Source: Rossellomorea aquimaris (GTDB lineage: Bacteria; Bacillota; Bacilli; Bacillales; Bacillaceae_B). From it: DNA of 64,000 nt. The stretch covers positions 1 through 64,000 of the forward strand of contig NZ_QNRJ01000006.1 in assembly GCF_003315075.1 (NCBI RefSeq), in the 5' to 3' direction. Positions 25,981 to 34,933 of the stretch are shown in pieces. Below the pieces are notes generated by a model. The model was not told where the DNA came from. It was given only the letters and a program-made list of their open reading frames with translations, and searched no databases. The translations under genes and the position numbers were made by a program. Numbering within the stretch: position 1 is the stretch's first letter; each line of letters opens with the position of its first letter.

Positions 25981-28248
25981 TCACCGGCCGATAAATTGTT
26001 CTCTTTTCTTTCCAATAAACGCAAGCTTATGGAGGGGGCGTGTCATGGCCACGTATTGGAGCTTGATGTCGAGTTCGTTTTCCGGGTTGAATGCTTCATC
26101 AACCGCTGCGATGATGACGACATCGAATTCGAGTCCTTTTGACAGATACGATGGGACGACGACGATTTGATCTTTCGGGATCGATTCCCCTTCTTCTAAT
26201 AATTTCACTTTCCCAGGCTGCCGGTCTTGAAGGATTTCGCTGATTTTCATACAATCCTTCATGCTTTTTCCAATCACGGCGAAGGTTTGGAATCCTTCTT
26301 CCCGTCCAGCATCCACCTTCTCCTCGATGACGGAAGCCAATTCTTCCAATTCCACATACTCATCGAAGCTGGGAGAGTCTCCGTGTCTCACCACTGGATT
26401 CACTTTAGGAAAATCATAGGGTAGGAGATTCAGCAGTTTATTCGCTTCCTCCATGATTTCAATAGTGGTCCGATAGCTTTTTTGCAACTCCGTATAGGTG
26501 GCCCTCGGAAACACATCTCTATACACTGGTTCCCAAGACTGAAGTCCACGATAGGAGTGAATCCCCTGGGCAAGATCCCCCACCAGTGTAAACATGTCGG
26601 TTTCAAGAGCCCTCTTCAACGAATAAAGCTGTAAATAACTATAATCTTGTGCTTCATCTATCACAATATTTTTTGCTTTATAAAATTTATCGATTCCAAA
26701 CAAGTGAGTTTGCAAGTAAAGAAGGGTGGCTAAGTCTTCTACCTCATACTGTTTCTTCTTCGCGTATTTCAACGTATATTGACTAAGCTGTTCTGCCTGC
26801 TGCATGCTTAGCTCACCTTTCGAGTAAGAAGCAAGCCGTTTCGGATCTGAGAATAATTCCATGAAGTATTGATCCAGGTTTTTCTTTTCAAACTGCCTCA
26901 TGTAGGCCGTAACGCTTGTTCGGATCGCCTTCTTAATTTCTTCAACCCGCTCACTTTTCTTGTCCAATGCTTTTGACACATAATCCTTCCGGTTTGCTGC
27001 CTGTGTCCTTTGAAAAAGCGCTGTTTCGATCCGTTCATCGAAAAACTTCTCTACCTTCTCCACCATCTGCTTCTTGTTCGTCCGGACATAACTCTGTAAG
27101 AGAGCCTTGAGCTTTTCCATCCGGCGATAGATTGGCATATACGTATATTCCTCTTTAAAAAGGTGAGTGAATTTTTTTGCCGAGTAGAGCTTGTATTTAT
27201 CAACATAGAAGTCCTTTGATGTATAAAAGCGCTGTTCAATTTCTTCTATATAATAATCAAGAATTCTCCTGAATGCTTTGGATCCTTTAAACCCTGATAT
27301 CCAGGAGGCAGTCTCTACTTCTTCACCGTGGGTTTCAATTAACTGAATGAGCTTGTTATCTTCTACTAATTTCAGCTTTTTCTCTAAGCAGGTCATGACA
27401 TAATCCGTGAACGTCGTTTGCCTTACCCGTTCAACACCGAGTTCCGGCAGGGCTTCTGAAATGTAGTCGATAAACAAATTACTTGGTGCAAGGATCATCA
27501 GTTGTTTCGGGTCGAAATGCTGTTTGTAGTTGTAAATAAAGTATGAAATCCGGTGAAGGGCGATGGTTGTCTTTCCGCTTCCTGCCGCTCCTTGAACAAT
27601 GATCGGCTTGTTTAAATCGGCACGGATGATCCGGTTTTGTTCTTCTTGAATCGTGGAAATGATTTCAGTTAAACGATTGCTGGAGCTTTTGGCTAATGAA
27701 TCCTGAAGCAGTTCATCAGTGGTCGTTAAATCTATATCCCTGATTTCTTCTAACCAACCATCCTCGATCATGTACTGACGCTTTAATGAAAGGTCACCTT
27801 CGTATGTTTCGTCTTCCGCCTCATACGAAACATCGCCGATCCTTCCTTCGTAATACAGGTTTGCAATGGGAGACCGCCAGTCCACGATGATTTGTTCTTG
27901 ATTCTCCCTCTGATACAGGGAGGTCTTCCCGATATAGTGCTTCTCCACCTTGTCCGAGCCCTCATGTTGAAAATCAATCCTGGCAAAATACGGTTTCGTT
28001 TTCGCTTTCGTCAGGGACTCCAGTTCTTCTTTGGACATCTCAAAAAAGCTTGAGTTCGTCAAGATATCGATGTACGCAGCACTGGACTCGCCCCAATCAA
28101 TATCTCCAAAAGCTTTTTCCATGTTTTCCTTATACTTTTCCTTACTCGTCTGGGACGTGCTGATGACTACATCAATGTAGCGCTTCGTAAACTCCAGGCG
28201 TTCTGATTCAGTTGAAAAATCGGGATGAATAGTTGATTCCTTCGTCAT
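25981..28248 (-). CDS. helD: HelD-type superfamily 1 helicase (RNA polymerase recycling factor)
   Basis: 755 residues. An N-terminal segment (about 1-190) with a helical hairpin is followed by the UvrD/Rep ATPase: Walker A VQGAAGSGKTTIALHRISY (near 218), Walker B IVIDEAQDYSYLQ (near 530), GDLAQGIHSYRG, and C-terminal motifs YRTTIEIMEEAN, SYLSKGLEFDVVIIAAVDE and YVAMTRPLHKLAFIG. In B. subtilis HelD (YvgS) removes stalled or post-termination RNA polymerase from DNA and helps recycling with delta. Length and domain order fit. Start ATG at 28248 after AAGGAG. Alternative: a generic UvrD-like helicase. Confidence 0.88.
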   Translation of the reverse strand: MTKESTIHPDFSTESERLEFTKRYIDVVISTSQTSKEKYKENMEKAFGDIDWGESSAAYIDILTNSSFFEMSKEELESLTKAKTKPYFARIDFQHEGSDKVEKHYIGKTSLYQRENQEQIIVDWRSPIANLYYEGRIGDVSYEAEDETYEGDLSLKRQYMIEDGWLEEIRDIDLTTTDELLQDSLAKSSSNRLTEIISTIQEEQNRIIRADLNKPIIVQGAAGSGKTTIALHRISYFIYNYKQHFDPKQLMILAPSNLFIDYISEALPELGVERVRQTTFTDYVMTCLEKKLKLVEDNKLIQLIETHGEEVETASWISGFKGSKAFRRILDYYIEEIEQRFYTSKDFYVDKYKLYSAKKFTHLFKEEYTYMPIYRRMEKLKALLQSYVRTNKKQMVEKVEKFFDERIETALFQRTQAANRKDYVSKALDKKSERVEEIKKAIRTSVTAYMRQFEKKNLDQYFMELFSDPKRLASYSKGELSMQQAEQLSQYTLKYAKKKQYEVEDLATLLYLQTHLFGIDKFYKAKNIVIDEAQDYSYLQLYSLKRALETDMFTLVGDLAQGIHSYRGLQSWEPVYRDVFPRATYTELQKSYRTTIEIMEEANKLLNLLPYDFPKVNPVVRHGDSPSFDEYVELEELASVIEEKVDAGREEGFQTFAVIGKSMKDCMKISEILQDRQPGKVKLLEEGESIPKDQIVVVPSYLSKGLEFDVVIIAAVDEAFNPENELDIKLQYVAMTRPLHKLAFIGKKREQFIGR

Positions 28249-28346
28249 ACATTTCTCCTTCCAAATATTAGTAGCCGCAATGGAGAAAAAAAACGTCTCA
28301 TCAATCCCACCGAGGTAATGACTCTTGGTGGAAAACGTTTATAACG

Positions 28347-28474
28347 AAAAGCGTAGGCGGCTCGATCAAGCCCGACAAGCATAAGATGAATCTGGCGAGA
28401 AGGCGCATTTTGCCTTCTTGCCAGACTTAGCTTATGACCTCGAGGGCCTAGCCGCCGGAGCTAGACATTAGAAA
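28347..28474. repeat. Dispersed palindromic repeat, second locus
   Basis: Starts GAAAAGCGTAGGCGGCTCG, inner stem TCTGGC.AGAAGGC / GCCTTCT.GCCAGA, and ends CTAGCCGCCGGAGCTAGAC. Shares GACAAGCATAAG and TTATGACCTCGAG with the element at 10648. It lies in the gap upstream of helD. Confidence 0.75.
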
Positions 28475-28614
28475 GACATATCGAAATCTGGATAAATTAT
28501 GTAGGCGTTTGGGAGCAGGAGTATATATTATCAGATAATTCAAGAAAGTACAATACACAATTAATACTCACTGACCTGGAGGCGTTGGGGGTCGGTAAAA
28601 TTAAAAACCCCTCA

Positions 28615-28623
28615 CCTATAAAG
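28615..28623. repeat. Target site duplication, left
   Basis: CCTATAAAG immediately outside the left terminal inverted repeat; the identical sequence is at 32493-32501. Because both ends have a G next to TAACCC, the duplication can be read as 7 (CTATAAA) to 9 bp. Confidence 0.85.
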
Positions 28624-28650
28624 TAACCCGTTCGGTTGAGAGGGAGAAAA
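28624..28650 (+). repeat. Left terminal inverted repeat
   Basis: 27 bp, perfect complement of 32466-32492. Confidence 0.92.
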
Positions 28651-28771
28651 CTTAAAATAACATAGGATTTGGAGGTGCAATTAGCACGATGTTTAGCACC
28701 TTCATTTTTTGTTGTTTTACCAGGGTTTATTGACTTTTTTATTGATTTTAACTTGCAAATTAACACTGCTT

Positions 28772-28831
28772 TTAGCACCCGTTTTAGCAACCCTGAATAA
28801 ATTTATTCACGGTTGCTGAAACGGGTGCTAA
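28772..28831. repeat. 60-bp near-perfect palindrome upstream of the transposase operon
   Basis: A 21-bp stem (one G-T type mismatch) with outer arms TTAGCACCCG / CGGGTGCTAA, enclosing a 16-bp perfect palindrome TGAATAAATTTATTCA. TTAGCAC also occurs at 28681 and 28693. It could be a transposase-binding site or an insulator against read-through transcription. Confidence 0.7.
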
Positions 28832-28902
28832 TTTGGTTGTTAAAAATCATGATTAATGGTTATACTGGTTCACAACGAGGATACGAAGGAGCATTTAAAG
28901 TA

Positions 28903-29145
28903 ATGAAATTTATTGAACCTAGAAATATCAATGCAGAAAAGGTGAATTGGCTTATTTCAGAACGCGCAAGAGCTATCGTCTCTTATTATGCTGAATACAC
29001 TGAGTACACAGAAAGCGATGTTGTAGATAAACTACTCCTTAATCTTCTGGAAGATAAAAACTTCATTGAATGGATCAAAAATAAACGAAACAACAAACGT
29101 GTTATCAGGCAACTGAAAATAGAGCAACTAATGGAGGAAGACTAA
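28903..29145 (+). CDS. Small accessory ORF of the transposable element
   Basis: 80 residues from the ATG at 28903 (GAAGGAG about 11 nt upstream); a longer frame from 28813 starts inside the palindrome. Charged, helical protein (EKVNWLISERARAIVSYYAEYTEYTESDVVDKLLLNLLEDKNFIEWI) with the flavour of a ribbon-helix-helix or coiled DNA-binding protein. Its stop at 29143-29145 abuts the GTG start of the transposase, whose Shine-Dalgarno sequence GGAGG lies inside this gene, so translation is probably coupled. Likely a regulator or helper of transposition; I do not recognise the family. Confidence 0.65.
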   Translation: MKFIEPRNINAEKVNWLISERARAIVSYYAEYTEYTESDVVDKLLLNLLEDKNFIEWIKNKRNNKRVIRQLKIEQLMEED

Positions 29146-31099
29146 GTGGCTAACTTCAAGACACTCATTTCACCAGACGATGTTGTATTAGAAGTCACTC
29201 CGCCTGTATCGCAGAATGAATTAGAGAACAGAAACAAAGATTATGATGTCTTAACTCCTAGACAGTTTGGAACCAAATATAGAGGTTTATCATTTATGCC
29301 AATTGAGTTTAACCTTTTTCAAAGAAGTTACTTACTTCAGTTAAATGTTTGTGTGAATCCATACTGTAAGTGGCAAGGGTTACAACAGGAAAAATTTCAT
29401 AACCTAAAAGGGAAGCCAAGCAGATATAAATTAACTTCCCCCAGCCCAGAGCAAAAGCAAATTCAATGCAACCCTGATCCAATACAAACAAACCCAGGGG
29501 TAACATTAGGGTGCAAGACTGTCGCACTATCTAATTGGTCTATTACCGAAGAGATCGAGAGATTGGTTCGAATTAATAGCGTGAAAGATGATATACCTGA
29601 GTATACCTTTCACAAAGAAGGTTGTACTAAACAAGACTGCACCCCATTTAATTCTCCATCCCTCTTTTACAAACAAGGGAAAAGCGAAAGTACGGGAGCT
29701 CAGCAATGGCAATGCAAAACATGCAGGAAAAAGACAACACTGCAACCCACAAACGCACAATCCCTTACTTATAAACAAAAGCGTAGTGAAATAAACCTTC
29801 TGTTGACAAAGTTATTGCTAAATAAAAACCCCGTAAACAGGACTTGTGAAATATTGGGAATTTCAAAGGGGACATATTACGATAAAATAAGATTTATTTA
29901 TCGCAGATGTCTTGAATTTTTAGAAAGACATGAAACCCAACCTTTACAAAATAAAGAATTTAAAGAAATGTGGATCAACACCGATAAACTCACCTATCAC
30001 CTAAACAACGTTCGTAAGAAAGGTATGAGTAAGAGTAAGTACAGGGACCTTGAAGATTCAGTTTTTCCTACTCATGTGGTAGTCAGTGCAGATGTATTCT
30101 CTAGATATGTATTTCGGAGCGATGTGTCTTATGATTGGGATATATCTCTCGATGAGATTAATGAGGATACCATCCGATATAAAGATGACCATTTAGGAAT
30201 TTACGCGAGGAAAAACGCAAGGTTTTCAAAAAACTCTTTTTACCCGCAACCACCATCAGCAAATGATACTCAAACGAAATCTGAATATAAAAATGAGCTA
30301 GCCAGAATAAAGAATAGGACCAGATATACTGATGGATTACATGTTAATTCAACATATACAACTGTTGCTCATCATTGGATGATAAAGAACTTGGTTCATG
30401 CTTCAGAATGGCGTTTTGTAACGGATGAAGACAGTTCGCTTATTACAGCTATATTTCGGGTATTTGCAAAAGAATTCCGATTAAGTGACGCTCACCATTT
30501 CCTTTGTCACACTGACAAGACAAAATCTAGACCACAATCACACAAGGAGTACCTTGAGACAGTAAATGAACTGTTGGAATGGGGAGAACTTAATGGGTAT
30601 AAAACAAAGTCTCCAAATGAGTTGGCTCTCTTAAAGCTAGAACAACTCCTTCAAAATCATCAATTTCATAAGGAAAGTGAAAACTTCTACTGGTTCTTAT
30701 TTGGAGTATGCTGACAACCCCATAGAACATCCATTAGCTACAATAGATAGGGGTTACCGCTCAGTGGATTGCACCACCAACCTGTCATCATTAGAGCCAA
30801 AAGAGATAGCGAGATTGGTGCTTAATGTCAATGACAATGCAGCAAATGCTTTTATTCAGCTTATTAGAAGAAGGTTGTCCATACTGGAGAGACCATTAAC
30901 GACAGCCAGAGGAGATGGGAAAAGCTATATTTACGCCAATTTCAACCCTGAATATGCACAAATGGCAATCACCATTCTGAGGACATATTATAACTTCTGC
31001 TTGCCTTATGAATCCAGAAATATCAAAAAGACACCAGCGCAGCGTTTAGGTATAGCAAAAAAGGTTTTTGAACTAAAAGATATCTTATATTTACGATGA
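29146..31099 (+). pseudogene. Zinc-ribbon/HTH transposase, interrupted by a one-base frameshift
   Basis: The first frame (29146-30714, 522 codons, GTG start) has Cys pairs (CVNPYC; CNPDPIQTNPGVTLGC; GCTKQDC...WQCKTCRKK) typical of zinc ribbons. An HTH follows (NKNPVNRTCEILGISKGTYYDKI), then an RNase H-like region with candidate catalytic Asp in VVVSADVFSRYV and FVTDEDSSL. Near 30698 the frame shifts by +1: reading one T less at TTATTTGG gives WFLLEYADNPIEHPL and continues to 31099 (SLEPKEIARLVLNVND, AQMAITILRTYYNF, TPAQRLGIAKKVF). The combined protein is about 650 residues. The extra base may be inactivating, programmed, or a sequencing error. Confidence 0.75.
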
Positions 31100-31191
31100 T
31101 GAATAATATCTTATAAATACTTAAAAAAAGAGCCGTGACTTACGAGTTTCTCTCACTGGATCAGTCGAATGTCCTAATGCTCACTCCAAAC

Positions 31192-31224
31192 AAAAAAAGC
31201 ATGGAATCCTCCATGCTTCTCTTT
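31192..31224 (-). terminator. Terminator of the PadR-HAAS operon
   Basis: AAGCATGGA / TCCATGCTT stem followed by T7 on the minus strand. Confidence 0.88.
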
Positions 31225-31236
31225 GTGTTACCGAGA

Positions 31237-31989
31237 TCATTTAATAAAGGCATTTAACACCTTTCTATTTGTATTGATTTTTAAGAATAATGAAGTTAAC
31301 CCCAGCACAGCAAAAGCAATAAATAGACCAATAGGAACCGCGTACAAGTTGTTGTTCAAAGGTGAAATTTTATGATAACCCGCAACCATATAATAGTTTT
31401 CATAGGGGTCTTTTATATCTATCCAAACGTATTCAGTAGAACCTTTAATTGATGAATCTCCAGATTCAACGGCTACATCCCAGTTTTGCACCATTTCTTG
31501 CTTTGAAGCACCTTTCCCAGGTTCAGGATTTTCATATAAAGCAAAGTATTCAATTTCTTTTGTTGCATCAACAAGAGAATTAATTTCATTAATCTTCTCT
31601 TCTGAAAATGTACCATCAGCCATTATTCCAAAAACACTATTTACTGTTTGGTCAATGGTTTGAAGTCTATTTTGGTTGTTGTGTTCAGTCCAAATTAATC
31701 CTATTAACATTATTAGACCTAAAATGAGAGCAACCATAGATGTTCGAAAAAGATTCTTAATCACATTAGTTTGAGTTTTGAAAAGACTGAATACCCCTCT
31801 TGTAATTTGTTTTTCATCACCAAAGCGACTAATAGTAATATCTATCGCTTCTGTTTCTGATTTCCCCTCTGCCTTTAACTCTTCAACAGCCTCAACTAAA
31901 TGCGAACGCATTTCTTGTTTTAGTTCTTTAGCATCCTCACCACTTACATGGGCATATATCGAATTAACAAACTCATCGATTTTTTTCAT
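31237..31989 (-). CDS. HAAS-domain membrane protein, transposon passenger
   Basis: 250 residues. The N-terminal HAAS (DUF1700-like) domain, residues 1-65, has MKKIDEFVNSIYAHVSGEDAKELKQEMRSHLVEAVEELKAEGKSE and the ISRFGDEKQI turn. A first membrane helix lies at about 82-100, an extracytoplasmic domain at 101-205 (acidic, with KGSTEYVWIDIKDPYENYYMVAGYH), and a second helix at about 212-235. HAAS proteins pair with PadR regulators and sense envelope or drug stress by unknown means. The start at 31989 overlaps the PadR stop (ATGA), so the two are translationally coupled. It lies wholly inside the transposable element. Confidence 0.82.
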   Translation of the reverse strand: MKKIDEFVNSIYAHVSGEDAKELKQEMRSHLVEAVEELKAEGKSETEAIDITISRFGDEKQITRGVFSLFKTQTNVIKNLFRTSMVALILGLIMLIGLIWTEHNNQNRLQTIDQTVNSVFGIMADGTFSEEKINEINSLVDATKEIEYFALYENPEPGKGASKQEMVQNWDVAVESGDSSIKGSTEYVWIDIKDPYENYYMVAGYHKISPLNNNLYAVPIGLFIAFAVLGLTSLFLKINTNRKVLNAFIK

Positions 31990-32327
31990 TTACGTTCTCC
32001 CCCTTCTAAAAATGAATCAATGATGTTTTTTACAAATTGCCATTCTTTACGCTTTTCTTCAAAACCATCTTTACCTAGCGGTGTAAGTTTATAGTATTTT
32101 CTTCTTCCTCCGGGCCCTTGCTCGTCACCCCAATAAGAAGAAATCCACTTATTCTTTTCTAATCGCTTTAGTGACAAATAGAGTGTGCCTTCCTTTAATT
32201 CGAATTGCTCTTCGCTTTTTTCCCGAACAAGTTTTGCTATTTCGTAGCCATACATGTCCCTGGTTTGTAACAGCGATAGGATCAAAGTGTCGATATGACC
32301 TTTTAAAACCTCTTTATTAACCTCCAA
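31986..32327 (-). CDS. PadR-family transcriptional regulator, transposon passenger
   Basis: 113 residues from the TTG at 32327, 6-7 nt after GGGGG and giving the usual MEVNKEVLKGHIDTLILSLL start; a GTG at 32336 overlaps the Shine-Dalgarno sequence. Winged HTH with DMYGYEIAKLVREKSEEQFELKEGTLYLSLKRLEKNKWI and GGRRKYYKLTPLGK (wing). PadR proteins repress their own operon and release on binding small ligands. Coupled to the HAAS membrane gene. Transcribed toward the transposase, with terminators before and after, which makes the pair an insulated cassette within the element. Confidence 0.88.
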   Translation of the reverse strand: MEVNKEVLKGHIDTLILSLLQTRDMYGYEIAKLVREKSEEQFELKEGTLYLSLKRLEKNKWISSYWGDEQGPGGRRKYYKLTPLGKDGFEEKRKEWQFVKNIIDSFLEGGERK

Positions 32328-32391
32328 ATATTCCACCCCCTAATTTCAATAATAAATAACTATACTTAATAATGCAAGGTATTATTTTTTT

Positions 32392-32420
32392 AAAAAAACA
32401 GGCCTTGTGATTAGGCCTGC
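32392..32420 (-). terminator. Terminator insulating the cargo operon from the kinase gene
   Basis: GCAGGCCT / AGGCCTG stem followed by T7 on the minus strand. It lies just inside the right end of the element, between the upstream kinase gene and padR. Confidence 0.8.
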
Positions 32421-32465
32421 AAATTACCCTGTTAATTAAAGTGTTATTTGTGTTGTTAATTAATA

Positions 32466-32492
32466 TTTTCTCCCTCTCAACCGAACGGGTTA
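32466..32492 (-). repeat. Right terminal inverted repeat
   Basis: 27 bp, perfect complement of 28624-28650. Two GTTAATTAA direct repeats (about 32431 and 32456) sit next to it. Confidence 0.92.
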
Positions 32493-32501
32493 CCTATAAA
32501 G
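32493..32501. repeat. Target site duplication, right
   Basis: CCTATAAAG, identical to 28615-28623; it contains the TAG stop of the kinase gene (minus strand, 32494-32496). Confidence 0.85.
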
Positions 32502-33762
32502 ATGAAGGGTCTTTCATACGAACCACAGGAAACACAATCTGAAAACTTGTTCCCTTTCCCATTCTACTTTCAACTGTAATGACGCCTCTCATCGCTTCAA
32601 TGATGCGATAGGATACCATAAGCCCAAGACCGGTTCCTTTTTCCTTCGTAGAGAAATAAGGTTCTCCCAGTCTGGCATGTTGTTCAGAGGTCATCCCTAC
32701 TCCAGTGTCAGTGATGGTGATGCTGACGTTCCCTTTTTGAACCTTCGAAAGTATCGTAAGGGTACCTCCTTTTGGCATCGATTCGATCGCATTTTTGATG
32801 ATGTTGAGAAATGCTTGCTGAAAGCTCCGTGTATTACCGACGATGGTTGCGTCCATGACGCTTTTATGTACGTCCACCGATTGCTGGTTGCTCAGGGGCT
32901 CTACCATATCAACGAGCTTATTGAGTTGTTTAGAAATTGAAATGTTCTCTACTTGATCAGGGTCCGGCTTGGCAAACGTGAGATAGTCATTGATGATCTC
33001 TTCTGCCCGGTTCAGTTCTGATGATGCAATCGCTAAGTATTGCTCTTTTTTTCCAACTGGAAGATTTTCTTGATTGAGCAGTCTCAGAAACCCTTTAATG
33101 ACGGTTAAGGGATTCTTCACCTCGTGTGAGATGCTGGCTGCCAACTGAGACAGTACTTCCATTTTCTCTATCTTCACGAGTGCTTGTTTGATTTGAATCT
33201 GTTTAAGCAATGTTTCACATATGTATGTCAGAATAAGCATCCCCACTGAAGGAAGTAAGATGAAATTAATGAGATAGCTTTCATCAATCACAAACACAGT
33301 CATGGCATGAGCAATAAGGGCCGCCACTATGGAATGAACGGTAAAGAGAATCACTGAGAATATGATCTTCTGACGACTCGTTAGCCGGTCGAAATCGAAC
33401 CACTTCATCCCGATGACCGTCAAGAGGTAGATCGACATGTAAATAACAAATGCTACTATACTCCAACTATATATCATCGTCCTGGATACCAATAAAACAA
33501 CTAATAGTGCGAGCCCTGTATATGGTCCTCCATACATGATTCCGAGTACGAAAGGAATCATCCGCAGGTCATGTACACAGTATGGATTCTGATAGATCGG
33601 GGAAAGCATGCACAGGATAATGGCCATACTCAAAGAAACAAGGGTCGCTAACCTTGTATACCAGCCGTGTATCAACTTTCTTTCAATAAGGAAAAAAATT
33701 AAAAAAATACTCAATATGATATAAAAGAAATTATTTATAACATCCTGATTAAAGATAATCAT
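32494..33762 (-). CDS. 5TM-receptor sensor histidine kinase (KinB-like)
   Basis: 422 residues from the ATG at 33762 (CAAAGGG upstream; GTG at 33783 less likely). Five or six membrane helices (about 5-200) of the LytS/YhcK 5TM type with NPYCVHDLRMIPFVLGIMYGGPYTG, then HisKA with phospho-acceptor His in SISHEVKNPLTVIKGFLRLL (near 213), and HATPase with NIIKNAIESMPKGG, ITDTGVGM and STKEKGTGLGLMVSYRIIEAMRG. Sporulation kinase KinB has this layout, so a role feeding the Spo0F-Spo0B phosphorelay is plausible but unproven. No response regulator is adjacent. The transposable element sits exactly at its stop codon. Confidence 0.85.
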   Translation of the reverse strand: MIIFNQDVINNFFYIILSIFLIFFLIERKLIHGWYTRLATLVSLSMAIILCMLSPIYQNPYCVHDLRMIPFVLGIMYGGPYTGLALLVVLLVSRTMIYSWSIVAFVIYMSIYLLTVIGMKWFDFDRLTSRQKIIFSVILFTVHSIVAALIAHAMTVFVIDESYLINFILLPSVGMLILTYICETLLKQIQIKQALVKIEKMEVLSQLAASISHEVKNPLTVIKGFLRLLNQENLPVGKKEQYLAIASSELNRAEEIINDYLTFAKPDPDQVENISISKQLNKLVDMVEPLSNQQSVDVHKSVMDATIVGNTRSFQQAFLNIIKNAIESMPKGGTLTILSKVQKGNVSITITDTGVGMTSEQHARLGEPYFSTKEKGTGLGLMVSYRIIEAMRGVITVESRMGKGTSFQIVFPVVRMKDPSSL

Positions 33763-33866
33763 ACTTACCCTTTGACCTTTCACAGAGATTGTCTACTTTA
33801 TAGAAATTCTACCATACTACTAAACAAATCGTTACAATTATATAGGTAATCGGGCATTTATATAAG

Positions 33867-33900
33867 AGAACTCTCCTGTACATGTACAGGAGAGTCATCA
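33867..33900 (-). terminator. Perfect 26-bp palindrome terminator after the ATP-grasp gene
   Basis: ACTCTCCTGTACA / TGTACAGGAGAGT (33870-33895) followed by TCTCTTATAT on the minus strand. Confidence 0.75.
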
Positions 33901-33902
33901 AC

Positions 33903-34841
33903 TTATACAGTTTTCAATTGTTCACCAAGAAATTTTGCCAACTCAAGCATCCCGTATTGTCCTGACTTCGCCTCGGCATCCTTGTTATAATTTGTATTGG
34001 TGTTCACATCATATGTGTAGATGGTGCCTTCTTTGTCTTGAATGAATTCGATCCCGGCTACATCAATCCGGTTTTCTTTTAAAAATGCTTCGTAAGACGA
34101 GAGGATGCCATGGGAAAAGTTTTCCCTGATTTGGAATTTGGGTTTCTCCTCTTGCTCTCCCACAGGACAGAATAAATCATCGACCTGGCAGACATCGGCC
34201 GGACATAATTCAAATCCTTTTGACGCATCCACCCTCACAGCATACTTGAATTGGCCGCCAATGAATTCACAGCGTGTGATCGAAGCGTCCGGTGCTTCAA
34301 TGTATTCCTGGATAAGCGTCGTGCCATCCAGCGGTTCTTCAAATGTATCACTGTACACATAGTTTTTCAGTGCGTCCACTGAATGAAACAACTGTACACC
34401 CAATCCTTTCCCTGCACGGTTATGCTTGGTGATGAAGGATGGCTTGTTGAGCTTTTGTGCGGCTTCTATGATCTGCTCTTTTCCAACGGCTGCAATGGTT
34501 TTCGGTGTCTTGATGCCGGCAGCGTTCAAGGCCATATACTGATTCACTTTACTCACTTCCAACCGGAGGGCACGTGTCCCGTTCAGCACCTTTCTTTCAT
34601 ATCTCTCTAACCATGAGAGAACGCTTTCCGTTAACTCAGGTGCAAAACGATGGTTTCTGGTATGGGAAGATGCACTGATCCGATTATAGAAAACACCTTC
34701 TGGAGGATCTGATGATAAATCGACGAGTCCTTGATCGAGGAACCATTCCACATAAGGCAATTGAAGCTCATCGAGACGAGTCGTTAAATGATTGGTCCAA
34801 TCACTATTTTCATGAATAATATGAATTTTTTTCACGATCAT
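33903..34841 (-). CDS. RimK-like ATP-grasp enzyme
   Basis: 312 residues from the ATG at 34841 (GGGGTA upstream); an upstream start at 34886 has no ribosome site. ATP-grasp features are KPSFITKHNRAGKGLGVQLF (nucleotide loop near 135), LIQEYIEAPDASITRCEFIGG and DVAGIEFIQDKEGTIYTYDVNTNTNYN (metal-binding Asp/Asn near 275-285). Enzymes of this group join an amino acid or peptide to a carboxylate. The substrate is unknown. Monocistronic. Confidence 0.8.
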   Translation of the reverse strand: MIVKKIHIIHENSDWTNHLTTRLDELQLPYVEWFLDQGLVDLSSDPPEGVFYNRISASSHTRNHRFAPELTESVLSWLERYERKVLNGTRALRLEVSKVNQYMALNAAGIKTPKTIAAVGKEQIIEAAQKLNKPSFITKHNRAGKGLGVQLFHSVDALKNYVYSDTFEEPLDGTTLIQEYIEAPDASITRCEFIGGQFKYAVRVDASKGFELCPADVCQVDDLFCPVGEQEEKPKFQIRENFSHGILSSYEAFLKENRIDVAGIEFIQDKEGTIYTYDVNTNTNYNKDAEAKSGQYGMLELAKFLGEQLKTV

Positions 34842-34933
34842 TACCCCATTTGTCCGTATGATTTTTTTAAAATGGTCGTACAACACAAAGTAATCCTACT
34901 ATAAAAGTAGGATTTAGGTCAATGATGATGAAT

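Larger units (their letters stand above)
28624..32492 (+). mobile_element. Transposable element of 3.87 kb with PadR-HAAS passenger genes
   Basis: The element is bounded by perfect 27-bp inverted repeats beginning TAACCCGTTCGGTTG (28624-28650 and 32466-32492) and flanked by a 7-9-bp direct duplication. Inside, in order: subterminal TTAGCAC motifs and a 60-bp palindrome, a small accessory ORF, a large transposase (frameshifted near its 3' end), then a convergent PadR-HAAS operon with terminators on both sides. The insertion point is the stop codon of the sensor kinase gene, whose reading frame and stop are preserved. The IS family is not recognised; the duplication length and N-terminal zinc ribbon recall IS1-type elements. 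Elements with non-transposition cargo are called transporter IS. Confidence 0.9.

Noticed and set aside
28497-28790. Minus-strand open frame of 97 codons
   Set aside because: It spans the terminal inverted repeat of the transposable element and host DNA, so it is a chance product of the insertion.
30690-30714. Programmed -1 frameshift in the transposase
   Set aside because: The needed shift is +1 and no A-rich slippery heptamer or downstream structure typical of IS frameshifting was found; a simple base insertion is more likely.
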